From NCBI RefSeq assembly GCF_014268585.2, contig NZ_CP077092.1, positions 4,439,501 through 4,503,500 of the forward strand: DNA of 64,000 nt, read 5' to 3'. This document shows, in pieces, positions 33,591 to 42,774 of this stretch. The number at the start of each line of letters is the position of its first letter. Positions within the stretch are counted from its first letter, which is position 1. The notes under the pieces are model-generated. The model had not been told where the DNA came from. It saw nothing but the letters and a program-made list of their open reading frames with translations, and did not search any database. This stretch comes from Pseudomonas iranensis (lineage in GTDB: Bacteria; Pseudomonadota; Gammaproteobacteria; Pseudomonadales; Pseudomonadaceae). Both the position numbers and the translations under genes were made by a program.

Positions 33591-34046
33591 ATGACTTGCG
33601 AACGCGACAACTGCGACGACCTTCTGCTCGACAATCAGGCGTGCTTCGCCCTGCACTCGACCTCGCTGATGATGACCAAGGTCTACAAGCCGCTGTTGCA
33701 GGCGCTGGGTCTGACCTATCCGCAGTATCTGGCGATGATGGTGTTGTGGGAGAAGGACGGTCTGACTGTCGGAGAAATCAGCGCACGCCTGCTGACCGAT
33801 CCGGGATCGCTGACGCCATTGCTCAAGCGTCTGGAAGCCGAAGGCCTGCTCAGCCGCACCCGCAGTCGTGAAGATGAGCGGGTGGTGATTGTCGAACTGA
33901 CCGCAGCAGGCCGCGCCTTGCGTGACAAGGCGCAGACCGTGCCGCAGTGCATCCTTGGCGCCAGTGGCTTCACCCTTGAACGTCTGCAGAAATTGCAGGC
34001 AGAGCTGCAAGCGCTGCGCGGACATCTGCAAGACAGCCTGAATTAA
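33591..34046 (+). CDS. ohrR: Organic-hydroperoxide-sensing repressor OhrR
   Basis: A 151-residue MarR-family repressor. Cys18 in [11 protein letters not shown] is at the position of the reactive OhrR cysteine, and a second cysteine in VPQCILG near residue 120 suits the two-cysteine type. The HTH core [38 protein letters not shown] and wing [11 protein letters not shown] are closely related to ospR above. Oxidation by organic peroxides should free the ohr promoter. It lies upstream of ohr on the same strand, separated by a REP doublet and an operator-rich gap. Confidence 0.92.
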   Translation: MTCERDNCDDLLLDNQACFALHSTSLMMTKVYKPLLQALGLTYPQYLAMMVLWEKDGLTVGEISARLLTDPGSLTPLLKRLEAEGLLSRTRSREDERVVIVELTAAGRALRDKAQTVPQCILGASGFTLERLQKLQAELQALRGHLQDSLN

Positions 34047-34064
34047 GCCCCGCTACATTCCCCT

Positions 34065-34151
34065 GTGGGAGCGAGCCTGCTCGCGAAAGCGTCCGATCAG
34101 ACAGCGAGTCGTTGAATGTTCCACCGCCTTCGCGAGCAGGCTCGCTCCCAC
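34065..34151. repeat. REP doublet (outward type, 87 bases)
   Basis: REP copies 34065-34087 and 34129-34151 in the opposite arrangement to the 65-base type, with a 41-base spacer. The spacer closely resembles that of the doublet at 35856-35942. Confidence 0.92.
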
Positions 34152-34273
34152 AGTGATTTCAGCGCCAACAAAAATATTTTTCCCGCCTGCATTCCCTCGT
34201 CAAGCGCTCTAAATCAAGCCTTACCCGCCCCTTCCACGCTATGCCCTTGAGCAAAACGCGATTTTTATTAAAA

Positions 34274-34349
34274 ATTTATCTTGCGCGCTAAACATTAGCG
34301 CTATACATTCTCTTCACACCTACTTAGCGCGCAAACAATTAGCGCGCAA
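34274..34349. promoter_or_regulatory. ohr promoter/operator region with repeated OhrR-type half-sites
   Basis: GCGCTAA-ACA-TTAGCGC (34285-34301) is a perfect seven-base inverted repeat, and TTAGCGCGCAA occurs twice (34324-34334 and 34339-34349) with its exact complement TTGCGCGCTAA at 34281-34291. The cluster ends 25 bases before the ohr start. OhrR is the obvious candidate ligand. Confidence 0.65.
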
Positions 34350-34374
34350 CACCACAACCAATGAGGCTCACACC

Positions 34375-34794
34375 ATGCAAACTCTCTACACCGCAATCGC
34401 AACTTCCACTGGCGGCCGTGACGGTCGTGCGATCTCCAGCGACAACGTACTCGACGTCAAACTGGCCACCCCGAAAGAACTCGGCGGTGCTGGCGGCGCG
34501 GCGACCAACCCTGAGCAACTGTTCGCTGCCGGTTACTCGGCCTGCTTCATCGGCGCACTGAAATTCGTCGCCAGCCAGACCAAGCGCAAGATTCCTGACG
34601 ACGCGTCGATTACCGCCCATGTCGGCATCGGCCAGATCCCTGGCGGTTTCGGTCTGGACATCGATTTGCACATCAGCCTGCCGGGCCTGGAACAAGCCGA
34701 CGCGCAGTCGCTGGTCGACGCCGCTCACCAGGTCTGCCCGTACTCCAACGCCACCCGTGGCAACGTTGATGTGCGCCTGCACGTAACCGTGTAA
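34375..34794 (+). CDS. ohr: Organic hydroperoxide resistance protein Ohr
   Basis: A 139-residue thiol peroxidase of the Ohr/OsmC family, reducing organic and fatty-acid hydroperoxides with lipoyl donors. The catalytic cysteines are Cys57 in GYSACFIGAL and Cys121 in HQVCPYSNATRGN, and the activating arginine is in TGGRDGRA. Length is exactly that of the family. Regulated by the upstream OhrR boxes. The following esterase gene starts 32 bases later on the same strand and may be co-transcribed. Confidence 0.96.
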   Translation: MQTLYTAIATSTGGRDGRAISSDNVLDVKLATPKELGGAGGAATNPEQLFAAGYSACFIGALKFVASQTKRKIPDDASITAHVGIGQIPGGFGLDIDLHISLPGLEQADAQSLVDAAHQVCPYSNATRGNVDVRLHVTV

Positions 34795-34825
34795 TCACTC
34801 AAGCCCCCGGCCCGAACAAGGAAAA

Positions 34826-35842
34826 ATGAACATGAACACTTTCAGCAAAGTCTTGACCGGTACCCTTCTCGCCCTGTCGGTACACAGCGCTTTCGCCGGT
34901 GATGTCGAACACAACACCCAGGCATTCCTCGATGCGCTGAATTCAGGCAGCGGCAAGCCGATCGAGCAGCTGTCGCCCAAGGATGCCCGCGCCGTGCTGG
35001 TCGGCGCGCAGTCCGGGGTCAAGTTGACGTTGCCCAAAGCCGATGTCAGCGAGAAGACCATCCAGGTCGATGGCCAACCGCTGAGCCTGACCATCGTCCG
35101 GCCGGCCGGGGTCAAGGGTGAGCTGCCGGTGTTCATGTTCTTCCACGGCGGCGGCTGGGTGCTGGGGGACTTCCCGACTCACGAACGTCTGGTACGCGAT
35201 CTGGTGGTCGGTTCGGGTGCGGCGGCGGTGTTCGTCAACTACACCCCTTCGCCGGAAGCGCATTACCCGGTGGCGATCAACCAGGCCTACGCTGCGACCA
35301 AATGGGTGGCGGAACACGGTAAAGAGATCAATGTCGACGGCAAGCGCCTGGCCGTGGCCGGCAACAGCGTCGGCGGCAACATGGCCGCAGTGGTTGCGCT
35401 GATGGCCAAGGACAAGGGCACCCCGGCGATCAAATTCCAGGTGCTGCTGTGGCCGGTGACCGATGCCAACTTTGACACCGGTTCGTACAACCAGTACGCC
35501 GAAGGGCACTTCCTCACCCGCAACATGATGAAGTGGTTCTGGGACAACTACACCACCGACGCCAAACAGCGCAACGAGATCTACGCGTCACCGCTGCGCG
35601 CTACTACCGCACAGCTCAAAGGCCTGCCGCCTGCACTGGTGCAGACTGCCAGCGCCGACGTGCTGCGCGATGAAGGCGAAGCCTATGCGCGCAAACTCGA
35701 CGAGGCCGGGGTTCCGGTAACGTCGGTGCGCTACAACGGCATGATTCACGATTACGGTTTGCTCAACGTGGTCAGCCAGGTACCGGCGGTGCGTTCGGCG
35801 ATGTTGCAGGCGTCTGAAGAACTGAAGCAACACTTGAAGTAA
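34826..35842 (+). CDS. Secreted alpha/beta hydrolase, HSL (family IV) esterase
   Basis: A 338-residue hydrolase with a signal peptide (cleavage likely after HSAFA, about residue 24), so periplasmic or exported. The oxyanion motif FFHGGGW, nucleophile elbow AGNSVGGN, catalytic Asp region SADVLRDEGEAY and His in GMIHDYGLL are all present, as in hormone-sensitive-lipase-like esterases. ATG 34826 and 34832 are both possible after AAGGAAAA. In PAO1, as I recall, ohr is followed directly by efp, so this gene seems an insertion relative to that strain. It and ohr are bracketed by similar REP doublets. Confidence 0.87.
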   Translation: MNMNTFSKVLTGTLLALSVHSAFAGDVEHNTQAFLDALNSGSGKPIEQLSPKDARAVLVGAQSGVKLTLPKADVSEKTIQVDGQPLSLTIVRPAGVKGELPVFMFFHGGGWVLGDFPTHERLVRDLVVGSGAAAVFVNYTPSPEAHYPVAINQAYAATKWVAEHGKEINVDGKRLAVAGNSVGGNMAAVVALMAKDKGTPAIKFQVLLWPVTDANFDTGSYNQYAEGHFLTRNMMKWFWDNYTTDAKQRNEIYASPLRATTAQLKGLPPALVQTASADVLRDEGEAYARKLDEAGVPVTSVRYNGMIHDYGLLNVVSQVPAVRSAMLQASEELKQHLK

Positions 35843-35855
35843 CCACCGTCCCATT

Positions 35856-35942
35856 GTGGGAGTGAGCCTGCTCGCGAAAGCGTCCCGTCAGACAGCGCTT
35901 CATTGAATGACACACCGCATTCGCGAGCAGGCTCGCTCCCAC
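35856..35942. repeat. REP doublet (outward type)
   Basis: REP copies 35856-35878 and 35920-35942 with a 41-base spacer, very similar in spacer sequence to 34065-34151 and in the same orientation. The left copy has one change (AGTGAG for AGCGAG). Confidence 0.92.
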
Positions 35943-35970
35943 AGGGTTCCGAGTGTTTCTTACAGGCACA

Positions 35971-36000
35971 AAAAAACCCGACTCAATGGTCGGGTTTTTT
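35971..36000. terminator. Bidirectional terminator, esterase / efp
   Basis: AAAAAACCCGAC (35971-35982) pairs with GTCGGGTTTTTT (35989-36000) across a six-base loop, serving both convergent genes. Confidence 0.92.
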
Positions 36001-36020
36001 CTTTCCGCAAAAAACAGTGC

Positions 36021-36590
36021 TTATTTTGCACGGCCTTTGTAGGAACCGCCTTCGCGGGTATCGATCTCGATCATGTCGCCGATTTCGATGAAGTCGGCAA
36101 CCGACAGCTCGGTACCGTTCTTCAGTTTGGCAGGCTTCATCACCTTGCCGGAAGTGTCACCGCGAGCGGAGCCTTCGGTGTAGTCAACCTGACGCACGAT
36201 GGTGGTCGGCAGCTCTACGGAAACCAGGCGCTCTTCGAAGAACACGGCTTCGCAAACGTCGGTCATGCCTTCTTCAACGAAAGGCAGAACGCTTTCGATG
36301 TCTTCGGCGTTCAGCTCGTACATGGTGTAGTCAGTGGTGTCCATGAACGTGTAGGTGTCACCGCTGATGAACGACAGGGTGGCTTCTTTACGATCCAGGA
36401 TCACGTCGTCCAGTTTGTCGTCCGCACCGTAAACGGTTTCGGTCTTGTAACCGGTCAGCAGGTTCTTCAGCTTGGTCTTCATGATCGCGCTGTTACGGCC
36501 CGACTTGGTGAATTCAGCTTTCTGAACCAGCCAAGGATCGTTGTCGATACGGATCACGGTACCGGGTTTGAGTTCTTTACCAGTTTTCAT
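36021..36590 (-). CDS. efp: Translation elongation factor P
   Basis: A 189-residue EF-P, which relieves ribosome stalling at polyproline. The tip of the KOW-like domain I carries Arg32 in KSGRNSAI rather than the lysine modified by EpmA in E. coli. Arg32 is the residue rhamnosylated by EarP in pseudomonads, and the earP gene lies immediately upstream on the same strand (48-base gap). Three-domain length is normal. Confidence 0.96.
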   Translation of the reverse strand: MKTGKELKPGTVIRIDNDPWLVQKAEFTKSGRNSAIMKTKLKNLLTGYKTETVYGADDKLDDVILDRKEATLSFISGDTYTFMDTTDYTMYELNAEDIESVLPFVEEGMTDVCEAVFFEERLVSVELPTTIVRQVDYTEGSARGDTSGKVMKPAKLKNGTELSVADFIEIGDMIEIDTREGGSYKGRAK

Positions 36591-36638
36591 TGCGAATATC
36601 CGAATTTGGATGGGATTTACAAAAATCTAGGCCGCGTA

Positions 36639-37781
36639 TCATATCCAATTTACATAAAACTGTACCAGCGCCGTGGCAAGATCCGCCTGCAAGGCCTGTT
36701 CCAGACACCATGCCTCGGCGTTTTTCTCGAGTTCCGGCCAATGATTTCGCACCGCCAGCCAGTGCTCGCCGATCGGTTGACCGGCACTCCACGCTCGCCA
36801 CAGACCGTTCATCGCCTGCGCCGCAGCGGGCGGAAGGCCGTGAGTGTAGAGCGCGAGAAAAGCATCGAGCTTGTCCAGATGGATGTCATCGTCCTGCTGA
36901 TAGATGTGCCAGAGCATCGGCCGCCCCGCCCATTGCGCGCGAACGAATGAATCTTCACCGCGCACCGCGTTGAAATCGCAGCACCAGAGCAGATGGTCGT
37001 ACTGGTCCTGACGGACGAACGGCAGCACTTGCACGGTCAGGGACTCGCGCACATGAATCGCGCCGACCGTCAGGGTTTCCACATTTAGCCAGCGCGCCAC
37101 ATCGCCGAGAATCCGCCCTTCCGGCACCAGCAGGTGAGTCGCCTGTGCATCGGCCGCCAGCACGTCCAGCCAACTGGCCAACCCGGGGTTTTCATAAGCA
37201 AACAGCGAGATCAGTTGCGCGTCCGGAGCAGGATCGATACCCAAGGCTTGCAGGAAATGTCGCTGGGCCGGCCGATCCTGCTGAAACTGCCGACGCTGTT
37301 CGAGCAGTCCGCGTTCGCGCAGCAGGCCACCGGTGCCCGGTTTGAAGCCTGGAAAGAAAAAGAACTTCTGCACCGTTTTGTATTTTACCGACGGCAAGCC
37401 GTGGCAGCCGGTGACCCAGTCTTCGGCGCTGAGATAATCGAGGTTGAGCCACAGCGGTGGCGTTTCCCGTGCGGCCATGCTGTCCATGTAATCAGTGGGC
37501 AACTGACAGGCGAAGGCGGCGATGACTACGTCGGCCGCCTCGGCGTGCAGCCATTCGCTCGGCCACTGACGCACCTCGACGCCCTGCTGCCATTGCTGCA
37601 CAACATCGACATCGATCTCAGGACAGAGGCGCTCGAACGCGCGCAGATCATCCACCCACAGGCGCACCGGCAAGGCATGCTCGGCCACCAGCTGCCGGGC
37701 CAGGCGCCAGGTCACGCCGATGTCACCGAAGTTATCGACCACGGTGCAGAATATGTCCCAGCGGGGTTTCGCTTCAGGCAT
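36639..37781 (-). CDS. earP: EF-P arginine rhamnosyltransferase EarP
   Basis: A 380-residue inverting GT-B-like glycosyltransferase (DUF2331) that transfers rhamnose from dTDP-L-rhamnose to Arg32 of EF-P. ATG 37781 follows GGGAGAA and gives the family N-terminus. The catalytic-region aspartates are visible in VVDNFGDIGV (Asp16, Asp20) and the conserved glutamate in VRGEDSF near residue 275. The neighbouring efp with Arg32 confirms the assignment. Frame further upstream is unsupported. Confidence 0.93.
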   Translation of the reverse strand: MPEAKPRWDIFCTVVDNFGDIGVTWRLARQLVAEHALPVRLWVDDLRAFERLCPEIDVDVVQQWQQGVEVRQWPSEWLHAEAADVVIAAFACQLPTDYMDSMAARETPPLWLNLDYLSAEDWVTGCHGLPSVKYKTVQKFFFFPGFKPGTGGLLRERGLLEQRRQFQQDRPAQRHFLQALGIDPAPDAQLISLFAYENPGLASWLDVLAADAQATHLLVPEGRILGDVARWLNVETLTVGAIHVRESLTVQVLPFVRQDQYDHLLWCCDFNAVRGEDSFVRAQWAGRPMLWHIYQQDDDIHLDKLDAFLALYTHGLPPAAAQAMNGLWRAWSAGQPIGEHWLAVRNHWPELEKNAEAWCLEQALQADLATALVQFYVNWI

Positions 37782-37906
37782 GCCGTTCTCCCGTTGGCAA
37801 AAAACCTCGATTGTCCGCATAAATGCGCTCGCGCAGAAGAGCCGACGGCGATTAATCTTCGTGCGACAATCGCCGCTTGCCCGCAACCATCCGCCAGGAG
37901 GCCGCC

Positions 37907-38323
37907 ATGCCCTACCGTCCCAATCCGCGTCGTCCCTTGCCTGTTCAGCTTAGCGCGCTGCATCTGACCGGCAGCATTGCGCTGGGCCTGTGGCTGGGGT
38001 TCCTGGCGATTGCGCTGACCTGCTGGCTGCTTTCGCGCTTTATCTTTCCCGAGCAACTGGCCCCTGTCGCGCAAGCGGTACAGCAGCGCGTCAATCCCCC
38101 GGCTGTGGCGCCCGTGCAGGTTCAGCCTGACATTCCGCCGCAAAGTCCGCTGTTCCAACAGTACGAAGAAAACCTGCGCAAGAATGAACAGCAGGCCCGA
38201 CTGGATCAGGCGCGCGCCAATTCGCGTAACGCGTCCAATCCGAAATGCCAGTTCTGGCTGCAGCAGGACCAGACCGCGCCGACCGAAAAGAGCCGCGCCA
38301 ACGTTTTGCAATTCTGCGATTGA
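37907..38323 (+). CDS. Small single-pass membrane protein of unknown function
   Basis: A 138-residue protein starting at ATG 37907 after CAGGAGG. One membrane helix at about residues 22-48 (GSIALGLWLGFLAIALTCWLL), a Pro/Val/Gln-rich linker, then a charged helical segment and a C-terminal motif NPKCQFWLQQ with a final cysteine (QFCD). The two cysteines, if outside, could form a disulfide. No family is recognised. The Gre-like gene begins two bases after the stop, suggesting an operon. Confidence 0.82.
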   Translation: MPYRPNPRRPLPVQLSALHLTGSIALGLWLGFLAIALTCWLLSRFIFPEQLAPVAQAVQQRVNPPAVAPVQVQPDIPPQSPLFQQYEENLRKNEQQARLDQARANSRNASNPKCQFWLQQDQTAPTEKSRANVLQFCD

Positions 38324-38325
38324 TC

Positions 38326-38808
38326 ATGAACAAACACAGCGTCCACCAGTTGATTCTCGACAAGCTGCGCATCGACCTCGACATCGCCGAGCGCGCCGCG
38401 CAAACCGCTTACGAAACCGCGACCCACGAAGAAAATATCGCCGAAAACAAATACGACACGCTGGGGCTGGAGGCGTCGTATCTGGCGGCGGGTCAGGCGA
38501 AGCGGGTTGAGGAAATCCGTCAGTCACTGGCGCTGTGTCAGAACCTGACGTTGCGTGCCTACGATGAAAATCGCGGCATTGAAGTCGGCGCCCTGCTCGG
38601 TCTGGAGGACGAAAAGGGTCGCGAGCAATGGCTGTTTCTGGCGCCGGATGCGGCGGGGCTGAAAGTCGACGTGGTCGGTCAGCCGATCACCGTCATCACC
38701 CCACGCTCGCCGCTGGGCAAAAGTCTGCTGGGCAAGTTCGCGGGCGATGAGGTGGAGATTCTGGTGGCGGGCACCCGGCAACAATTTGCTGTCACCGAGG
38801 TGCTCTGA
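38326..38808 (+). CDS. GreA/GreB-family-like transcription factor (atypical N-terminus)
   Basis: A 160-residue protein. The C-terminal half (about 85-160) has the FKBP-like Gre/Rnk fold pattern, ending ITPRSPLGKSLLGKFAGDEVEI. The N-terminal half is helical and includes ENIAENKY, which lines up loosely with the GDLSENAEY coiled-coil tip of GreA, though the surrounding sequence differs. It could enter the RNA-polymerase secondary channel like other Gre relatives, but cleavage activity is not certain. A true GreB is encoded at 51137-51634. Two bases after the membrane-protein gene. Confidence 0.78.
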   Translation: MNKHSVHQLILDKLRIDLDIAERAAQTAYETATHEENIAENKYDTLGLEASYLAAGQAKRVEEIRQSLALCQNLTLRAYDENRGIEVGALLGLEDEKGREQWLFLAPDAAGLKVDVVGQPITVITPRSPLGKSLLGKFAGDEVEILVAGTRQQFAVTEVL

Positions 38809-38817
38809 AGCGGGTGC

Positions 38818-39801
<984 letters not shown>

Positions 39802-39905
39802 TCAAAGCAGGTAGACGCCACGGGCATCAGCGACGGTATATAACTATATTAATGGTTCGAAGAATAAATCTAGAACTTTTTTATCAAAACGCCATTATTC
39901 CTGCT

Positions 39906-40409
39906 TCAGCGATCCTCACGCCGCCGGCGTTCCATCAGCGGCACCAGATAGACCGGCACCTTGGCCAACTGCAGGACCCGCGCCGCCGTGCGCCCCAACG
40001 GCGTTTCCGCGCCGACGCCATGGCTGTGACTGCCGACGATCAGCAGATCGACCGAGAGCTTGTGCACCTGGTCGAGAATCACCTGCGACGGATCACCCTG
40101 CAGCACGCGCACCGCGCGAATGCGCTGCAGATCCTGTTCGCCGTCGTCCCCCAGTTCTTCACGAAAGCTGTCGAGCACCCGTTGTTCGATATTGGCGATG
40201 ACTGTTTTCAGACCCTGACTATGGAATTCGTTCAATGCCTGTTCGTCGAGATAGCTTTGCAGCACCGACTCGGCAAACAGGCCCATGGGTTCCACCGCGT
40301 GTACTACATACAGATCGGCATTGAAGGTGCGCGCCAAGGCCAGGGCATGCTGCATCACGAACGGTGCGTACAGACCGAGGTCGGTGGCATACAGCATTGA
40401 GCGAATCAT
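39906..40409 (-). CDS. Universal stress protein, UspA family
   Basis: A 167-residue single Usp domain. The N-terminal MLYATDLG strand and acidic Asp10 are typical, and the ATP-binding pattern appears as GSHSHGVGA followed by LGRTAARVL, close to G-2x-G-9x-G(S/T). Probably nucleotide-binding; the role is general stress tolerance. Located between cysB and a 5'-nucleotidase, all on the minus strand but separated by roughly 100-base gaps. Confidence 0.88.
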   Translation of the reverse strand: MIRSMLYATDLGLYAPFVMQHALALARTFNADLYVVHAVEPMGLFAESVLQSYLDEQALNEFHSQGLKTVIANIEQRVLDSFREELGDDGEQDLQRIRAVRVLQGDPSQVILDQVHKLSVDLLIVGSHSHGVGAETPLGRTAARVLQLAKVPVYLVPLMERRRREDR

Positions 40410-40506
40410 GGGACCTCCTCGCGAGCCAACGATGGCGGAGATTGATTCAGCTTAGCAGTGCCTTGGCGAGTACGACGTGCGACGCAACGTCCTGAATGAA
40501 AAGGCT

Positions 40507-41412
40507 CTAGATCGACGGTTCGTTGCTGATGCCATGGGGCACGTGGCCGGTGGCGACCACTTCGCGAGCCAGTTCGCAATGGCCGGTCTGGTCATCGAAG
40601 AACACGTCGGCGGCGAAGGCTTCGAGGAACGCCGATTTGGTCAGACCACCGAGAAACAGCGACTCATCGAGGCGAATATCCCATTCCCGCAAGGTGCGGA
40701 TCACCCGCTCATGGGCCGGCGCCGAACGCGCGGTCACCAGCGCCGTGCGGATCGGGCAATCGTCATCGGGAAACTCGCGCTGCAACAGATTGAGCGCTGC
40801 CAGAAAGCCCTTGAACGGCCCACCACGCAATGGCTCGCGTGCCGATTCGCGTTCCTTGGCCTGAAACGCTTCCAGGCCGCCGGACTGATAAACGCGCTCG
40901 GACTCGTCGGAAAAGATCACCGCGTCACCGTCAAAGGCGATACGCAATTCATCACTGGCCGCGCGGCTCGCGCCTCCGGACAGAATCGTCGCGGCGGCGA
41001 ACCCGGCGTCCAGCGCCGCACGCACGTCTTCGGCGTGGGTCGAGAGAAAGAGGTCGCAGCCAAACGCTTTCAGATACGGATACGGACTGCGCCCGCCGAC
41101 GAACGCCGCACGAGAAATCGCCAGACCGTAATGATGAATCGAGTTGAACACGCGCAGCCCGGTGTCGGCGCTGTTACGGGAAACCAGAATCACCTCGACC
41201 CGCGCGCGGCCGAGGCGACTGTTCAAGCTCAGGAGTTTTTCCACCAGAGGGAACGCATCGCCCGGCGCGAGGATTTCGTCTTCGTGCTCGATCTGATATT
41301 GCCGATAGGCTTCGACGCCGCTCGACAGGTAGACCTTGTGGCTTTCGCTCAGGTCGAACAAGGCCCGCGAGGAAATCGCCAGCACCAGTTTGTCATCGAT
41401 GTTATTGGCCAT
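40507..41412 (-). CDS. 5'-nucleotidase, cytosolic cN-I-like family
   Basis: A 301-residue member of the 5_nucleotid (PF06189) family, which dephosphorylates nucleoside monophosphates. ATG 41412 is preceded by GGGGAAGG and opens MANNIDDKLVLAIS, where family members begin; the longer frame runs into the neighbour. HAD-like aspartates can be seen in IAFDGDAVIFSDESE and in DVFFDDQ near the C-terminus. Separated from panE by 22 bases, so likely the last gene of the thioredoxin-reductase-nucleotidase transcript. Confidence 0.85.
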   Translation of the reverse strand: MANNIDDKLVLAISSRALFDLSESHKVYLSSGVEAYRQYQIEHEDEILAPGDAFPLVEKLLSLNSRLGRARVEVILVSRNSADTGLRVFNSIHHYGLAISRAAFVGGRSPYPYLKAFGCDLFLSTHAEDVRAALDAGFAAATILSGGASRAASDELRIAFDGDAVIFSDESERVYQSGGLEAFQAKERESAREPLRGGPFKGFLAALNLLQREFPDDDCPIRTALVTARSAPAHERVIRTLREWDIRLDESLFLGGLTKSAFLEAFAADVFFDDQTGHCELAREVVATGHVPHGISNEPSI

Positions 41413-41434
41413 GCCTTCCCCCAGAACAACCGAC

Positions 41435-42391
41435 TCAGGTATTGCGTCGGTCGATAAAACCCAAATGGCGATACAACGCCTCGATGCGCGGCAACTCGCA
41501 CCCCGCCGCTTTCGCCGCCGCCAGTGGCCGGGCGTAGATCGCCTCCAGCTCCAGCGGACGCTTGTATGCAAAGTCGTGGTACATGCTCGGCCAGTAATCG
41601 GGCATTTTTTCCGTCATGGTGAACAGGTATTCGGCGTAACCGGGCGGGATCTCGTATCCACAGGCCCGGGCGCCCTGCACCACTTCCGCCATCAACGCCT
41701 GAATCGACACGCGGCTGTCAGCATCAGCCATCAGCGCTTCGGTTCCCGCGCCGAGCAATACCGAAAGTCCGTTATAGGGAATATTCCACACCAGTTTCTG
41801 CCAGCGCGCCTGATGCAGGTTGGCCATCGCCTGCGAGTCGATGCCGGCGGCACGGAACAGTCCGGCGCCCTCCTCGACGATCGCCATGCGCGCTACTTCA
41901 TCAATGGCCGAGCCGCTGTGATAACCGACATTCACCGCGCCAAGGGCCTGATGGGTAATCTGCCCCGGCCCCTCGCGGTGCACGCAGATCAGGCACAGAC
42001 CACCGAGCAGATGCAGCGAATCCGGCAACAGCGGCCGCAGGCTGTCTTCGACATCCAGACCGTTCTGCAGCAACAGCACTTTTGCGTCAGGTTTGGAGGC
42101 CTGAATGATCGCCGGGGCCAGACCGGCGTTGCTGGTGGTCTTGGTGCCGACCAGCAGCCAGTCACAGGGCGGCATGTCTTCGGCAGCGGAATAGGCATTG
42201 ACCGGATGCAGCGTCAACGGCCCATGCACCGCACTGTTGATCTGCAAACCGCGCTCAGCCACGGCGGAAAATTCGCTGCGCAACAAAAAGTGCACCTCAA
42301 ACCCGGCACGCGCCAGCATCACCCCGTAGAACCCGCCGATTGCACCGGTGCCGATAATCCCCACCACCGGTTTGCTGACTGTCTCGCTCAT
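41435..42391 (-). CDS. 2-dehydropantoate 2-reductase-like oxidoreductase (PanE/ApbA family)
   Basis: A 318-residue NADPH-dependent reductase. The nucleotide-binding loop GIIGTGAIGGFYG starts near residue 10. The catalytic lysine is in ARWQKLVWNIPYN, and the C-terminal helix region follows (YHDFAYKRPLELEAIY). PanE makes pantoate for coenzyme A; several PanE paralogues exist in pseudomonads, so the true substrate is unsure. Its start overlaps the thioredoxin-like stop by four bases. Confidence 0.87.
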   Translation of the reverse strand: MSETVSKPVVGIIGTGAIGGFYGVMLARAGFEVHFLLRSEFSAVAERGLQINSAVHGPLTLHPVNAYSAAEDMPPCDWLLVGTKTTSNAGLAPAIIQASKPDAKVLLLQNGLDVEDSLRPLLPDSLHLLGGLCLICVHREGPGQITHQALGAVNVGYHSGSAIDEVARMAIVEEGAGLFRAAGIDSQAMANLHQARWQKLVWNIPYNGLSVLLGAGTEALMADADSRVSIQALMAEVVQGARACGYEIPPGYAEYLFTMTEKMPDYWPSMYHDFAYKRPLELEAIYARPLAAAKAAGCELPRIEALYRHLGFIDRRNT

Positions 42392-42774
42392 GGCAACTCC
42401 TCTGCAATTCGACCCAGCGCCTGTGCCACTGCCTGGTTGAGCTCATCAACCGTCAGACGAGTGTGCACTGCGCCAAAGAACTCGCCGTCGCACACCACAA
42501 ACAGCGCCGGCAAATGAAACACCTGATAACGCTCGACCAGGCCGCCATTGTTGCCGGCGTCGATCCAGCACAGCCGATCGATCGCCAGCGGCAATCCCGG
42601 CAACACCTCGCGGGCATAACGACAACTGGCACAGCCGACGCTGGTGAAGATCACCAGAGAAACCCCGCGCATCGCCAGCAGCCGCTGGTCGGCGTCGAAG
42701 TCGGTCAGCTCGGATTCGACCACTATACTGGGGGAAACAATGTCAGATGGCCGACACAGGGAGTCTGTGCTCAT
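42388..42774 (-). CDS. Thioredoxin-fold protein with CxxC
   Basis: A 128-residue protein with a thioredoxin-like core: VIFTSVGCASCRYA carries a CASC active-site pair near residue 50, and YQVFHLPALFVV supplies the cis-proline region. The N-terminal 35 residues are unusual for thioredoxin. ATG 42774 is annotated; ATG 42786 and GTG 42723 are alternatives and none has a good ribosome site. With ATG 42774 its start codon overlaps the start of the divergent PilZ-like gene. Coupled to the PanE-like gene downstream. Confidence 0.75.
   Translation of the reverse strand: MSTDSLCRPSDIVSPSIVVESELTDFDADQRLLAMRGVSLVIFTSVGCASCRYAREVLPGLPLAIDRLCWIDAGNNGGLVERYQVFHLPALFVVCDGEFFGAVHTRLTVDELNQAVAQALGRIAEELP

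Larger units (their letters stand above)
34047..34374. other. Intergenic region ohrR / ohr
   Basis: 328 bases holding a REP doublet in the first third, an AT-rich stretch (34230-34280) and the ohr operator/promoter. No gene is seen. Confidence 0.6.
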
